From positions 216,542 to 280,541 of the forward strand of contig CAWAJB010000015.1 of assembly GCA_963782185.1 (NCBI GenBank): a DNA stretch of 64,000 nt, given 5' to 3'. Shown piece after piece: positions 26,295 to 34,924 of the stretch. Position numbers and translations under genes: made by a program. Every line of letters starts with the position of its first letter. Within the stretch, counting starts at the first letter, position 1. Source of the stretch: RYN-230 sp963782185. GTDB lineage: Bacteria; Actinomycetota; Actinomycetes; Streptosporangiales; Streptosporangiaceae. The notes under the pieces were generated by a model, which was not told the DNA's origin, did no database searches, and saw only the letters and a list, made by a program, of their open reading frames with translations.

Positions 26295-26671
26295 GGTCCG
26301 GCCAGCCCGTCCGGCCAGCGGAAACCGCGCGCCGCGTCACGCTCAAGCGGCACCGCATGGACCACCGCCGCCACGTCCAGCGGCCCGTAGATATGCGGGA
26401 AGGGGTCCTTCCAGCCCGGTACCGGCTCGTAGCGGAGTTCGGCCCCGATCCGGCCGGGATCCAGCACCAGCAGGACCAGGTCCTGCGGCTCATCCAGGTA
26501 CAGCATGTCCGCGACCGGCAGGACCTGGGCGGCGGTGCTCGCGTGGATGAAACCCTCCTCGCCGAGCGACCGGCCGCGGGTCGAGGTCCGGTACTCGCCG
26601 TCCTGCTGAGCCTGCTCCCAGTCCGCCGCGGTCGCGATGTGGTACAGCCACTGCGTTGGACGGCGGGGCAT
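26291..26671 (-). CDS. DUF952 family protein
   Basis: A 126-residue DUF952 protein: WLYHIATAADWEQAQQDGEYRTSTRGRSLGEEGFIHAS near the N-terminus and FPHIYGPLDVAAVV near the end, both characteristic. Members are small cytoplasmic proteins without an assigned reaction. It overlaps the flavoprotein gene by four bases and is the promoter-proximal member of that pair. Confidence 0.9.
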   Translation of the reverse strand: MPRRPTQWLYHIATAADWEQAQQDGEYRTSTRGRSLGEEGFIHASTAAQVLPVADMLYLDEPQDLVLLVLDPGRIGAELRYEPVPGWKDPFPHIYGPLDVAAVVHAVPLERDAARGFRWPDGLAGP

Positions 26672-26702
26672 CCGGCGGTTCCTCTCCCAGTGCGACGCTA
26701 GG

Positions 26703-27320
26703 TCAGGAGTTCAGGAAGTAGCTGCTGCCGCCGGTCTCCGGGTTGGTGACCTGGGCGATCACTGACATAGTCCCGGCGCGGGCGAAGACAAGCGTCAGGG
26801 TGATCTCCTTGACGCCGCGCATAGACCTGGCCCCGGTGATCAGCAGGTGCATGCTGTCGGGCACCAGCCGGATGATGTCATGGGCCGGGACGCTGATCGC
26901 CGCGATCGTGTGCATGGTCAGGTTGCCGTGCCCGGCGGGGGCCCGGAAGGCGACCCGGCCGCCCACGCTGGTGCGGACCCGGATGAGCCGGTCCGCGCGG
27001 CCGTTGTTCCGGATGACGAGATAGGCGGTGGTCTCGCCGGGAACCGCCGGCTGCGGCACCACGGCCGTGGACAGCTCGATCGCGGGGGCGGCGCTGGCTT
27101 TGGCGTAGCAGCCGGTGAGGCCGGCTGCGGCCAGCGCGATCAGGCCCGCGGTGGCGGCCGCGCGGGCCGCCCGCCCGGCACGCGCCCCCCGGGCACGTGC
27201 CGCGCCGCGCCGGCGCCGCCGGGCCGCCGCGCACCCGGGCCTGCCCCGGCCGCGGCTGAACCGCGCTGGCGTGCGCCCCGCTGGGCTGCCCGCCTCGGGC
27301 AGCAGATCTGATCCCGGCAT
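26703..27320 (-). CDS. Lipoprotein with PCuAC-type copper-chaperone-like domain
   Basis: A 205-residue exported protein. An unusually long Arg-rich N-terminus precedes the hydrophobic signal and lipobox (LIALAAAGLTGC). The mature part has a beta-rich domain (AYLVIRNNGRADRLIRVRTSV) and the segment MHTIAAISVPAHDIIRLVPDSMHLLITG, which recalls the HxM/MxM copper-binding spacing of PCuAC proteins. I infer an envelope copper-handling role. Start ATG 27320; only a weak AAGGA is near. Confidence 0.72.
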   Translation of the reverse strand: MPGSDLLPEAGSPAGRTPARFSRGRGRPGCAAARRRRRGAARARGARAGRAARAAATAGLIALAAAGLTGCYAKASAAPAIELSTAVVPQPAVPGETTAYLVIRNNGRADRLIRVRTSVGGRVAFRAPAGHGNLTMHTIAAISVPAHDIIRLVPDSMHLLITGARSMRGVKEITLTLVFARAGTMSVIAQVTNPETGGSSYFLNS

Positions 27321-27366
27321 CGTCCTTAGTCCTTGCGTCTGAAAGCGCCACCACGATGCTAGCCGC

Positions 27367-27401
27367 GCCGTCCCCCCCGCGGGCCCCGCGGGGGGGACGG
27401 C
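27367..27401. terminator. GC-rich hairpin terminator
   Basis: A near-continuous 16-17-bp self-complementary stem made mostly of C7 and G7 runs, 17 bases beyond the stop of the glycosyltransferase gene read leftwards. Confidence 0.8.
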
Positions 27402-27417
27402 GGCCGGGTGTGCCGGG

Positions 27418-28989
27418 TCAGCCGTAGTCGCGGAACGCCGTCCACGACCGGGCCCACGAGTCCCGGAGCCCGGTGGCCAGGTAGACCGGCGCGCCCTGCT
27501 CGTCGTCATTGACCCCCAGGCCGTTGTAGAACGTGGCGATCTGGCGCACGTGCCGGAACTCGCGGCGCAGGAGAGACGGCTCCACGCTGATCGCGATCGC
27601 GGAGCGGTCCGCGGCCGGCGGTGGCCCCCACAGCCAGAAGTTGTTGCTGCCGCTGTAGACCGCGGGGAGGCCGAGGCCCGGGCCGTACCGATCGACCGCC
27701 CCGGCCTCGCCGTAGTTGCCGGCCAGGATCGTGGTCCGGTCCCGCTGCCCGGCGGGCAGCGCGTGATACTCACGGGCGATCAGCGCCACCTCGCGCGGCC
27801 ATGCGATGGTCTCGGCCAGGTCGTAGTTGATGGTCTGCAAGGGCACCGTGTGCAGCGTGACCGCCGGCAGCACCGGGATGGCGATGGGCACGGCGGCGAG
27901 AGTCACGACCGCGCCGGCGGCCAGCAGGCCCTGGCGGCCCCAGCGCCGCCCCGGCCCCGGGAACAGCCACCGCCCGGCCGGCACCGAGCCGGCCGCGAGC
28001 AGGACCGTGTAGGCACCCCCCGAATAGTAGGGCTTGCCGCCCAGGATGAACGGGATCACGATGGCCAGCGCAGCCCCGATCACGGCCGGCCGGAACCGGC
28101 GGGGGGCGTCGCTGCGCAGGATCCAGATCAGCCCGGCCACCCAGACGGGGGTGAGGGCGAGGCCGGTGAAGAGCACCTGGGCCTGCCAGTACGTCGCCCG
28201 GTTATGGCCGGCCGCCATGTGCAGCGAGCGGAACACGTCCAGGTTCGGCCACCCGTGCGCGGCCTGCCAGATCAGGTCAGGGGCGGCCAGCGCCACCGCG
28301 ATGACCGCGCCCAGCAGCAGGTACCGGCTGCGCAGCAGCCGCCGCTGCGGGGTGACGGCGAACCCGGCCACCACCGACCCGGCCAGGAACCAGATCGTCC
28401 ACTTGGCCTCGGCCGCGACCCCGGCGCACAGCCCGATGGCCAGCCACCAGCGGGGCTCGCCACTGTCCAGCAACCGCAGCACCAGGTACAGCAGCGCGCC
28501 CCAGGCCACGAAGTCCGGCGTAGTCGTGCTGAGCAGGTGCATGCAGCCCAGGTACTCGGCGCAGCCGGCCACGCACACCGCGGCGAGCACCTGCCCGGCC
28601 CGCCCGGCGCCGAGGATGCGGCTCATGCCCGCGGTGAGCAGCACCAGAGCGCTGAGCCCCAGCGCGGGCAGCACCCGCAGACCGACCAGGGAGTTGGCGA
28701 ACAGCAGCGCGGCGAGGCGCGCGGCCAGCGGGGTGAGCGGCGGCTGATCCACGTACCCGAAGGCGGGATGGTGCCCGGCTTCCAGGAAGTACAGCTCGTC
28801 GCGGTGATAGCCGTACCGGGCGCTCACTGCCATCTCGACCGCGAACGCCGCGGCGGCGACAACGATGACGCCCAGCCGGGGCGAGCGGCGGGCGCGGGCC
28901 AGCAGGCTGGCGGCTTCTGGCGTGGTATCCGGCCCGCTGAGGTGCGGCCGGGACGGGAGTTCGCTTCCCGTGAGCGAGTTCTGCGGCAT
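27418..28989 (-). CDS. Family-39-like membrane glycosyltransferase
   Basis: A large membrane protein (523 residues) with about ten hydrophobic helices. The extracytoplasmic loop after helix 1 reads GYHRDELYFLEAGHHPAFGYVDQPPLTPLAARL, the acidic motif typical of ArnT/PMT-type glycosyltransferases that use polyprenyl-phosphate sugars. The C-terminal part is soluble (AIAWPREVALIAREYHALP ... NYGEAGAVDRYG). Start ATG 28989 (MPQNSLTGSELPSR); an in-frame start at 29025 is possible. It diverges from the kinase gene at 29168. Confidence 0.88.
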   Translation of the reverse strand: MPQNSLTGSELPSRPHLSGPDTTPEAASLLARARRSPRLGVIVVAAAAFAVEMAVSARYGYHRDELYFLEAGHHPAFGYVDQPPLTPLAARLAALLFANSLVGLRVLPALGLSALVLLTAGMSRILGAGRAGQVLAAVCVAGCAEYLGCMHLLSTTTPDFVAWGALLYLVLRLLDSGEPRWWLAIGLCAGVAAEAKWTIWFLAGSVVAGFAVTPQRRLLRSRYLLLGAVIAVALAAPDLIWQAAHGWPNLDVFRSLHMAAGHNRATYWQAQVLFTGLALTPVWVAGLIWILRSDAPRRFRPAVIGAALAIVIPFILGGKPYYSGGAYTVLLAAGSVPAGRWLFPGPGRRWGRQGLLAAGAVVTLAAVPIAIPVLPAVTLHTVPLQTINYDLAETIAWPREVALIAREYHALPAGQRDRTTILAGNYGEAGAVDRYGPGLGLPAVYSGSNNFWLWGPPPAADRSAIAISVEPSLLRREFRHVRQIATFYNGLGVNDDEQGAPVYLATGLRDSWARSWTAFRDYG

Positions 28990-29167
28990 GCCTGCATCGT
29001 GGGCCCCGGGGAGGCCGGCCGGCATCGGGCGGCGGGGCGATTTCCCCCGCTCCGCAGCGCGGCGGAGCCGCGGCGCCGGGACCGGCCTTCCTCCCCCCGG
29101 GGAGGGAGCCGCCCGGCTCCGCCGGCGGAAGGATGCCGCCGGGCCCCCTGCGCCATACGATCAGGTC

Positions 29168-30481
29168 GTGGACAGCCAGGTCGTGACGAGGCTGACGGCC
29201 CGGGCCGCCGCGCTTCCGCCGCGGGTCCAGGACCTTGCCCTGGCGCTGGCGCTGGTCCTCGTCAACGTCGCGTCGGTGCTGCCCTACCGCAGCCAGCTGC
29301 ACCCGTTCTGGGCCGCGCTGGTGCTGGTCATCGCGCAGTGCGTGCCGCTCGCGTGGCGCCGGAGATGGCCGCTCGCGGTGCTCATCGTGGCCGGGATCCC
29401 GCGCATCCTGTACGACCAGCTCGCCTTCGCGTACGCCCCGTTCCCGCTGGCTAACACCATCGCGTTCTATACCGCGATGGTCTACTGCCGCCCCGCGGTC
29501 CGCCGCGTGGTCATTCTCCTGGTGGTGATCGGCAGCATCGAGTCCCAGGTGTCGCCCGGCCATACCCAGCCCTACGACGCCGTCGTGTCGGCCCTGACCA
29601 CCCTGGGTGCCTGGGGAGCGGCGGTGGTCGTCCGGAACCGGCAGGCCAGCGTCCGGGAGGCGGAAGGCCGGGCCGAGCGGGCGGAAGCGGAGCGGGACGA
29701 CGACGTGGCCCGCGCGGCGGCGGCGGAGCGCACCCGGATCGCCCGCGAGCTCCATGACGTGGTGGCGCACCACGTCAGCCTGATGGCCGTGCAGGCCGAG
29801 GCGGCCACGTCGCTGCTGCCCGGCCGCCCGTCCGAGGCCGCGCAGTCGGTGGAGGTGATCGCGGCCACCGCGCGCCAGGCCCTGACCGAGCTGCGCAGGC
29901 TGCTCGGGGTGCTGCGCGGGCCGGCCGACCAGCTGGAGACCGCCCCGGCGATGTCTCTCACGGATCTGGGCGCCGTGCTCGACCAGGTGCGCGGATCCGG
30001 GCTCACGGTGGACCTGGAGGTGGAGGGCACGCCGGGCCCGCTGGCCCCCAGCGTCGATCTCACCGCGTACCGGATCATCCAGGAGGCGCTCACGAACACG
30101 GTCCGGCACGCCGACGCGGCCCGGGCCGTGGTGACCCTGTCCTTCGAGCCCGGCTTCATCACGGTGAACATCACCGACACCCGGCGGGACGGGGGTACTG
30201 TCCCGGTCGTGAACGGGACAGCGACCCGGGCCGTGAACGGCACCCCGGTAGATGGCACCCCGGTAGATGGCCCCCTGGTCGATGGCACTGCGGTGGACGG
30301 ATCTGCTGACCGCGCGGCCGCGGGCAGCGGCACGGCCGGGAACCAGGCGGTGCCGGTCCGGTCCGGCGGCTTCGGCCTGGCCGGCATCGCGGAACGGGTC
30401 GCCTCCTGCGGCGGCAGCCTCGCGGTGGGACCCACCGGCTCCGGAGGGTTCGTGGTCACGGCCCGGCTGCCGGCCCAGTGA
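29168..30481 (+). CDS. Two-component sensor histidine kinase (NarL-type)
   Basis: A 437-residue kinase from GTG 29168. Four to five N-terminal membrane helices are followed by a coiled-coil linker (REAEGRAERAEAERDDDVA), the HisKA_3 box ERTRIARELHDVVAHHVSLMAVQ with the phosphorylated His, and an HATPase_c domain (AYRIIQEALTNTVRHADAARAVV; GFGLAGIAERVASCGGSL). Between the N and G boxes the sequence holds an insert of repeated VNGT/VDGTP units (30205-30300). It shares a GTGA overlap with the response regulator. The part after about 30181 recurs, broken, at the right window edge. Confidence 0.95.
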   Translation: MDSQVVTRLTARAAALPPRVQDLALALALVLVNVASVLPYRSQLHPFWAALVLVIAQCVPLAWRRRWPLAVLIVAGIPRILYDQLAFAYAPFPLANTIAFYTAMVYCRPAVRRVVILLVVIGSIESQVSPGHTQPYDAVVSALTTLGAWGAAVVVRNRQASVREAEGRAERAEAERDDDVARAAAAERTRIARELHDVVAHHVSLMAVQAEAATSLLPGRPSEAAQSVEVIAATARQALTELRRLLGVLRGPADQLETAPAMSLTDLGAVLDQVRGSGLTVDLEVEGTPGPLAPSVDLTAYRIIQEALTNTVRHADAARAVVTLSFEPGFITVNITDTRRDGGTVPVVNGTATRAVNGTPVDGTPVDGPLVDGTAVDGSADRAAAGSGTAGNQAVPVRSGGFGLAGIAERVASCGGSLAVGPTGSGGFVVTARLPAQ

Positions 30482-31182
30482 GCACGATGAGCACAGCCAG
30501 CGGCCCGTCCCCGATCCGGGTGCTGGTGGCCGACGACCAGGAACTGGTCCGCGCGGGATTCTGCGTGATCCTCGAGGCGGCCGACGGCATCAGCGTGGTG
30601 GGCGAGGCGTCCAACGGCGCGGACGCGGTGGCCGCGGTGGCGGCCCATCACCCGGACGTGGTGCTGATGGACATCCGGATGCCGGGGATGGACGGGCTGG
30701 AGGCGACCCGGCTGATCACCCAGGGCGGCCCGGACGCCGGCCCGAAGGTGGTCATGCTCACGACCTTCGATCTCGACGACTACGTCTACGAGGCGCTGCG
30801 CTCCGGGGCGAGCGGGTTCCTCCTGAAGGACGCACCGCGCGGGGACCTCATCGCCGCGGTCCGGGCCGCGGCGGCGGGCAACGGGCTGCTCGCCCCCTCG
30901 GTGACCCGGATGCTGATCGAATCCTTCGCCCGCCGCCCGGCGGCGGCCGTGCCCGCACCTGCCCGGCTGGCCTCCCTGACTGCCCGGGAAAGGGACATCC
31001 TGCTCCTCGTCGCCCGCGGCCGGAGCAACGCCGAGATCGCCCGCGAGCTTTTCGTTGGGGAAGCAACCGTCAAGACCCACATCGGGCACCTGCTAGCCAA
31101 GCTCGGGCTGCGCGACCGGGTGCAAGCCGTGATCCTGGCCTACGAGACCGGGCTGGTCGTTCCCGGCGACTTCAGGGACTGA
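30478..31182 (+). CDS. LuxR-type response regulator
   Basis: The partner of the preceding kinase (GTGA overlap; ATG at 30487 is an alternative start). Receiver domain: VLVADDQELVRAGF (acidic pocket), VVLMDIRMPGMDGLEATR (phospho-Asp), MLTTFDLDDYVYEAL and FLLKDAPRGDL (Lys). C-terminal LuxR helix-turn-helix: LTARERDILLLVARGRSNAEIARELFVGEATVKTHIGHLLAKL. 234 residues, normal size. This is the first complete gene inside the left arm of the giant inverted repeat; its right-arm copy at 62928-63637 is wrecked. Confidence 0.96.
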   Translation: MSTMSTASGPSPIRVLVADDQELVRAGFCVILEAADGISVVGEASNGADAVAAVAAHHPDVVLMDIRMPGMDGLEATRLITQGGPDAGPKVVMLTTFDLDDYVYEALRSGASGFLLKDAPRGDLIAAVRAAAAGNGLLAPSVTRMLIESFARRPAAAVPAPARLASLTARERDILLLVARGRSNAEIARELFVGEATVKTHIGHLLAKLGLRDRVQAVILAYETGLVVPGDFRD

Positions 31183-31211
31183 CGCCCGGCGCCGGCCGCT
31201 CACGTGCGGCG

Positions 31212-32189
31212 TCAGCTCAGGCCCAGCCGCCAGTTCTGCCCCACCAGGTCGTGGCCGAAGCTGTGATGCGGCTCCGAATCCACCAGCTCGAAGCCGAACC
31301 GCTGGTAGATGCGCCGCGCCGCGATGAGTATGTCGTTGGTCCACAGCACGATCTCCCGGTAGCCCGCGTGGCGGGCGAAGGCCAGGCACTCGGCCACCAG
31401 GCGCTCGCCGAGTCGCAGCCCCCGGGCTCCCGGCTCGACCAGCAGCAGCCGGAGCTGGGCCGTGGCGTCGTCCTTGCGCATGCAGAACACGCAGCCGGCC
31501 GGCGCGCCATCCAGCTCGGCGATCCAGCCCGCTTCCCGGGGGTCGGCCCGTCCCGCGTAGTCCGCCATGATCCGGGCCACGAGCGCCTCGTAACTGGCGT
31601 CCCACCCGTATTCGTGCGCGTAGAGCGCGCCGTTGCGCTGCACCACCCACCCGAGATCACCGGGCCGGGGGGAGCGCAGCACGAACGCGGGCGGCCGGCC
31701 CCCCGGCCCGGCGATCTCCCGGATCGTGGCCATCGCCGCGATCAGCTGCTGCTGCTCGGCTTCGGTGAGCTGGTCCATCAGCGCACCGATCTGCTCCGCG
31801 GACCGCTGGTCCAGGCCCCGGAAGGCTTCCTCGCCCGCACTGGTCAGCGTGATGACCCGGCGCCGCGCATCGCCGTCCGAGCGCCGCCGGGTGACCAGGC
31901 CGTCCGACTCGAACCGGGCCAGCATCCGGCTCAGGTAACCGGCGTCGATGTCGAGGGACCGGCGTAGCGCGCTGATCTCAGTCTCACCGCGCCCCATCTC
32001 CCCGCCGTGGGCCAGCTCGAACAGCACCCGGGCCTCGGTGAGCGAGTAGGGGGAGTCGAGATAGCCGCCGCGGAGCAGGCCGATCATGTTCGTGTAGACG
32101 CGGTTGAACTCACGCACTGCCCGGACCCGCGTGTCGCGCACGGCCCGGGGGCCCGAGTTATCTGACGCAGGCAAGTATGTCGTTGACAT
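31212..32189 (-). CDS. MarR regulator fused to GNAT acetyltransferase
   Basis: A 325-residue bifunctional protein. Residues 1-150 form a MarR winged helix (DAGYLSRMLARFESDGLVTRRRSDGDARRRVITLT). Residues 160-325 form an acetyltransferase with the acetyl-CoA loop LVEPGARGLRLGERLVAECLAFARHAGYREIVLWT. This fusion is a known architecture. The ATG at 32189 lies inside the palindrome TTGACATAGTCAA (32183-32195), suggesting autoregulation. The right arm keeps only fragments of this gene (62790-62905). Confidence 0.93.
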   Translation of the reverse strand: MSTTYLPASDNSGPRAVRDTRVRAVREFNRVYTNMIGLLRGGYLDSPYSLTEARVLFELAHGGEMGRGETEISALRRSLDIDAGYLSRMLARFESDGLVTRRRSDGDARRRVITLTSAGEEAFRGLDQRSAEQIGALMDQLTEAEQQQLIAAMATIREIAGPGGRPPAFVLRSPRPGDLGWVVQRNGALYAHEYGWDASYEALVARIMADYAGRADPREAGWIAELDGAPAGCVFCMRKDDATAQLRLLLVEPGARGLRLGERLVAECLAFARHAGYREIVLWTNDILIAARRIYQRFGFELVDSEPHHSFGHDLVGQNWRLGLS

Positions 32190-32195
32190 AGTCAA
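32183..32195. promoter_or_regulatory. Palindrome over the MarR-GNAT start codon
   Basis: TTGAC-ATA-GTCAA, perfect 5+3+5, overlapping the start codon of the MarR-GNAT gene. It is of the same form as the sites near the other MarR gene at 15506-15547. Confidence 0.6.
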
Positions 32196-32241
32196 ATAAT
32201 TGCGCGCCCACCGACCCGGATCAACCCCTGTCCGCGATGGG

Positions 32242-32339
32242 GGCTTCCCGGCCCCGGCGGGGCGTTAGCCTTCTGCCGTTGGCTCCGGCTTCCCGCCCCG
32301 GCAGGGCGTTAGCCGACTGCCGTCGGCTCCGGCTTCCCG
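32242..32339. repeat. 44/45-bp tandem duplication at a gene 3' end
   Basis: GGCTTCCCG starts units at 32242, 32287 and 32331; the first two are about 45 and 44 bases and share most of their sequence. The innermost copy contains the last codons and stop of the membrane-protein gene ending at 32309, so the gene's 3' end was copied outwards. Confidence 0.75.
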
Positions 32340-33211
32340 GGCATCGGGCGCAGGGGCGGGATGGGTTCCGTGTCATGCCGCCGCGGACCGGACCACAGGG
32401 ACGGCACCACGTCCACGGTGGCGGCGATCGCGTAGGCGGCTCGCTCGTAGTTGACCCGCCAGCCCACAAAGTGCGGCCACGCCTCGGCCGGCTCTCGCTC
32501 AATCGGGAAGCCCATCTCGCGCATCCGGCCGATGGCCTCGAGGTATTCCCCGTACGTCAGGCTGATGCCGGCCGCCACGTCGGGTTCCCCCGGCACGCCG
32601 ATGCCCATCGAGCGGGCGACCTGGCCGAAGCACATCAGGCCGCTGCGCAGGCAGAGCCTGGCCGGGACCTGCGGGGCCCGCTTCGGGCACAGCGACAGGC
32701 ACAGGGCTGCCGAGTCCAGCACGGCGAGCAGTGCGGTCACCCACGAGGCGAGCGGGTCCGCTGAGCGGAACCAGATCAGCGGCGAATAGGTGACGTGACT
32801 TTCCATGACGTCCGCGGCCCAGCGCTCCCACTGGCTGTACAGCTCGGGCAGCGTGTCGAGCGTCGAGGTGCCCGAGCCGAGTGCGTAATGAGTGCGGGCG
32901 AGCAACTCCGGCCCCCAGGACGGTGACCCGGCCCGTGAGTTCAGCAGCCCGATCTCGGTCTCGCGGCGGTTGAATGCGGCATACAAGGTCGGCAGGTAAG
33001 CGATCTGAAGCGTGATCGTGACCAGCGCGGCCATGGCCGCGGTGTCCAGCAGGGCTTTCTCGTAGAAACCGTGCGCCTCGGCCGAGCCGAACGTCCACAG
33101 CGCCGGCCCCACGGTGCTGAACGCCGTGGTGATATTCGCCGTCACGCGGTCAGCACGAGCAGCGCGCCCACGACTGCCGCGCCATCGCGGACCGCGATCG
33201 GGACTATCAAG
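32309..33211 (-). pseudogene. Conserved hypothetical membrane-anchored protein, frameshift near N-terminus
   Basis: The body (TANITTAFSTVGPALWTFGSAEAHGFYEK ... WERWAADVMESHVTYSPLIWFRSADP ... YERAAYAIAATVDVVPSLW) resembles actinobacterial proteins I have seen only as hypothetical. In the neighbouring frame, a TTG near 33211 with GAGG upstream starts VPIAVRDGAAVVGALLVLTA, the missing N-terminal membrane helix, which hits a stop close to 33147. A single-base change there separates helix and body. Without correction the frame is open to 33253, but that N-terminus is not protein-like. The gene is absent from the right arm. Confidence 0.6.
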
Positions 33212-33340
33212 GCAACCTCGCGTCAGAGAAGAGTTACGGACGTCGCACCGCATAGTGGGGCAGCTCAGTGAGCATCCGGAAAGCCATGAGCCTGGTCCGG
33301 CCGGCCGGCCGCCCTGGTCCCATCGGTGGGTGCTCAGGCG

Positions 33341-34873
33341 TCAGCCGCGGTCCAGGGCCGTGCCGAGGAGACCGAGGGGCGGGGAGCCGAGTTCCATCAG
33401 CGCGGTGTGGAAACGCAGCAGCGTGAAGCCGGTTCCCCACTCCTTGCGGGCCCGCTCGCGCAGGTCCATGATCTCGAGCTTGCCCCACGTGTAGCGCCCG
33501 TACGTCGGGTCGAACGTGGCCCGCCGGGCCTCCGACAGGGCAGCCGGCCCGGACAGGTGCGTGTCCGCCTCGAACCGGCGGGCGCCTTCGGCCACGCTCA
33601 TGCCCGCCGTGTGCACGCCGATCGAGCAGGCCAGCCGGGTCACCCGGACCAGGGCCTCCAGCCACACCCCCACCGCGAAGCGGGGATCGTCGCCGCGGAA
33701 CCCCTCCTCGACGCACAGCTCCTCGGCGTAATGCGCCCAGCCTTCCAGGAACGCGGCCGAGTGCAGGGTCCTGCGCACCGGCCCGTGGGCCCGGCGCAGC
33801 GCGCGGCCGTGCGAGAAATGCCCCGGCGCGACCTCGTGCACGACGATCCCGGGCAGCGTGGTGTCGCTGAACACCTCCAGCCATTCCTCCTGCTCCCGCC
33901 GCGGCCACAGGGGGTCGGGCGGGGTCACGTAGAACCAGGAGGGCCCCTCCGGCTCTCCGGGGGCGTTCGTGGAGATCATGGCCATGGCCCAGCGCCGTGA
34001 TTCCGGCGCGGGCCCGACCAGGCAGACGCCGTCGTGGTAGGGCACCAGGTTCCGGTCCCGGGTGAACGCGATCGCCTGCTCAGTGCCCCGCTGGGCCGCG
34101 TCGATCACCCCGTCCGGCCCCGGGTGCTCACGGACCAGGTCCCGGCACAGTTCCAGCGGCGGGCGGCCCGCGTCGATCCGGGCGCAGTCCTCGGCCAGCC
34201 GGTTCAGCAGCCGGTCCCGCTCCGCGTCAGCCCGTTCGGCCAGCAGGCCGAGATCGACGTCGATGTCCTCGGCCGTGCTCATCAGGCTGCGCAGGCCCGC
34301 CGCGCCCAGCGCGGGATCGGGATCCCCGTCTGTGGCCGCGCGCTCGACGTGCGTGACGAGTCTGGCGTGCGCGGCGATGGCGCGTGCGGCCACGTCCGGC
34401 GGGGCGGCCGGCGGGATGCCCGCGGCCAGGCCCCGGATGCCGGAGATCAGCGCGCTCGCCACCGGGGCGCTCACCTGGTCCAGCGAGGCCAGCGCCGCGT
34501 CCACCGCCTGGGGCCAGGCGGCCAGGTGCTGCAGCTGGGCCCGCTCGCGCTCCTGCGCCGGCGCGTAGTCGCGGTCATAGCAGGCCAGGTCCATCTCGGC
34601 GAGATGGGCCAGCGGGTTGCGCCGGTGCAGTTCCAGGTCACCGTAGACGGCCTGGGCCCGCCGCTCGAACGCGGCCAGGTGGGATTCGTCGTGCGGGTCG
34701 TCGAGCCGTCCGCCGGAGGCCGCGGCCGCCGTCAGCCGGGCCAGGCCGTCCCGGACCCCGCCGGGGGAGAGGTCCTGGATCTTGCCGTCGTACTCGTGGC
34801 GCCCGCTGTACTCGCGCGCCTCGGCGACGTCGAGATCACAGACCGCCCGGACCCGGGGGGGAAGGTCATCCAT
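33341..34873 (-). CDS. DUF885 family protein (putative zinc peptidase)
   Basis: A 510-residue DUF885 protein. The metal site typical of the family is present: PGIVVHEVAPGHFSHGRAL (HE..PGH) and, further on, EGWAHYAEEL, whose Glu would be the third ligand. The C-terminal block YGRYTWGKLEIMDLRERARKEWG is also conserved. No signal peptide, so probably cytoplasmic. Start ATG 34873. The lipoprotein gene lies 51 bases upstream on the same strand. The right-arm copy has three single-base losses. Confidence 0.9.
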   Translation of the reverse strand: MDDLPPRVRAVCDLDVAEAREYSGRHEYDGKIQDLSPGGVRDGLARLTAAAASGGRLDDPHDESHLAAFERRAQAVYGDLELHRRNPLAHLAEMDLACYDRDYAPAQERERAQLQHLAAWPQAVDAALASLDQVSAPVASALISGIRGLAAGIPPAAPPDVAARAIAAHARLVTHVERAATDGDPDPALGAAGLRSLMSTAEDIDVDLGLLAERADAERDRLLNRLAEDCARIDAGRPPLELCRDLVREHPGPDGVIDAAQRGTEQAIAFTRDRNLVPYHDGVCLVGPAPESRRWAMAMISTNAPGEPEGPSWFYVTPPDPLWPRREQEEWLEVFSDTTLPGIVVHEVAPGHFSHGRALRRAHGPVRRTLHSAAFLEGWAHYAEELCVEEGFRGDDPRFAVGVWLEALVRVTRLACSIGVHTAGMSVAEGARRFEADTHLSGPAALSEARRATFDPTYGRYTWGKLEIMDLRERARKEWGTGFTLLRFHTALMELGSPPLGLLGTALDRG

Positions 34874-34924
34874 GACCCCGACGCTACCGGGCCGGGCGGC
34901 CCGCCGGACGGCGGGGCCGGGAGT

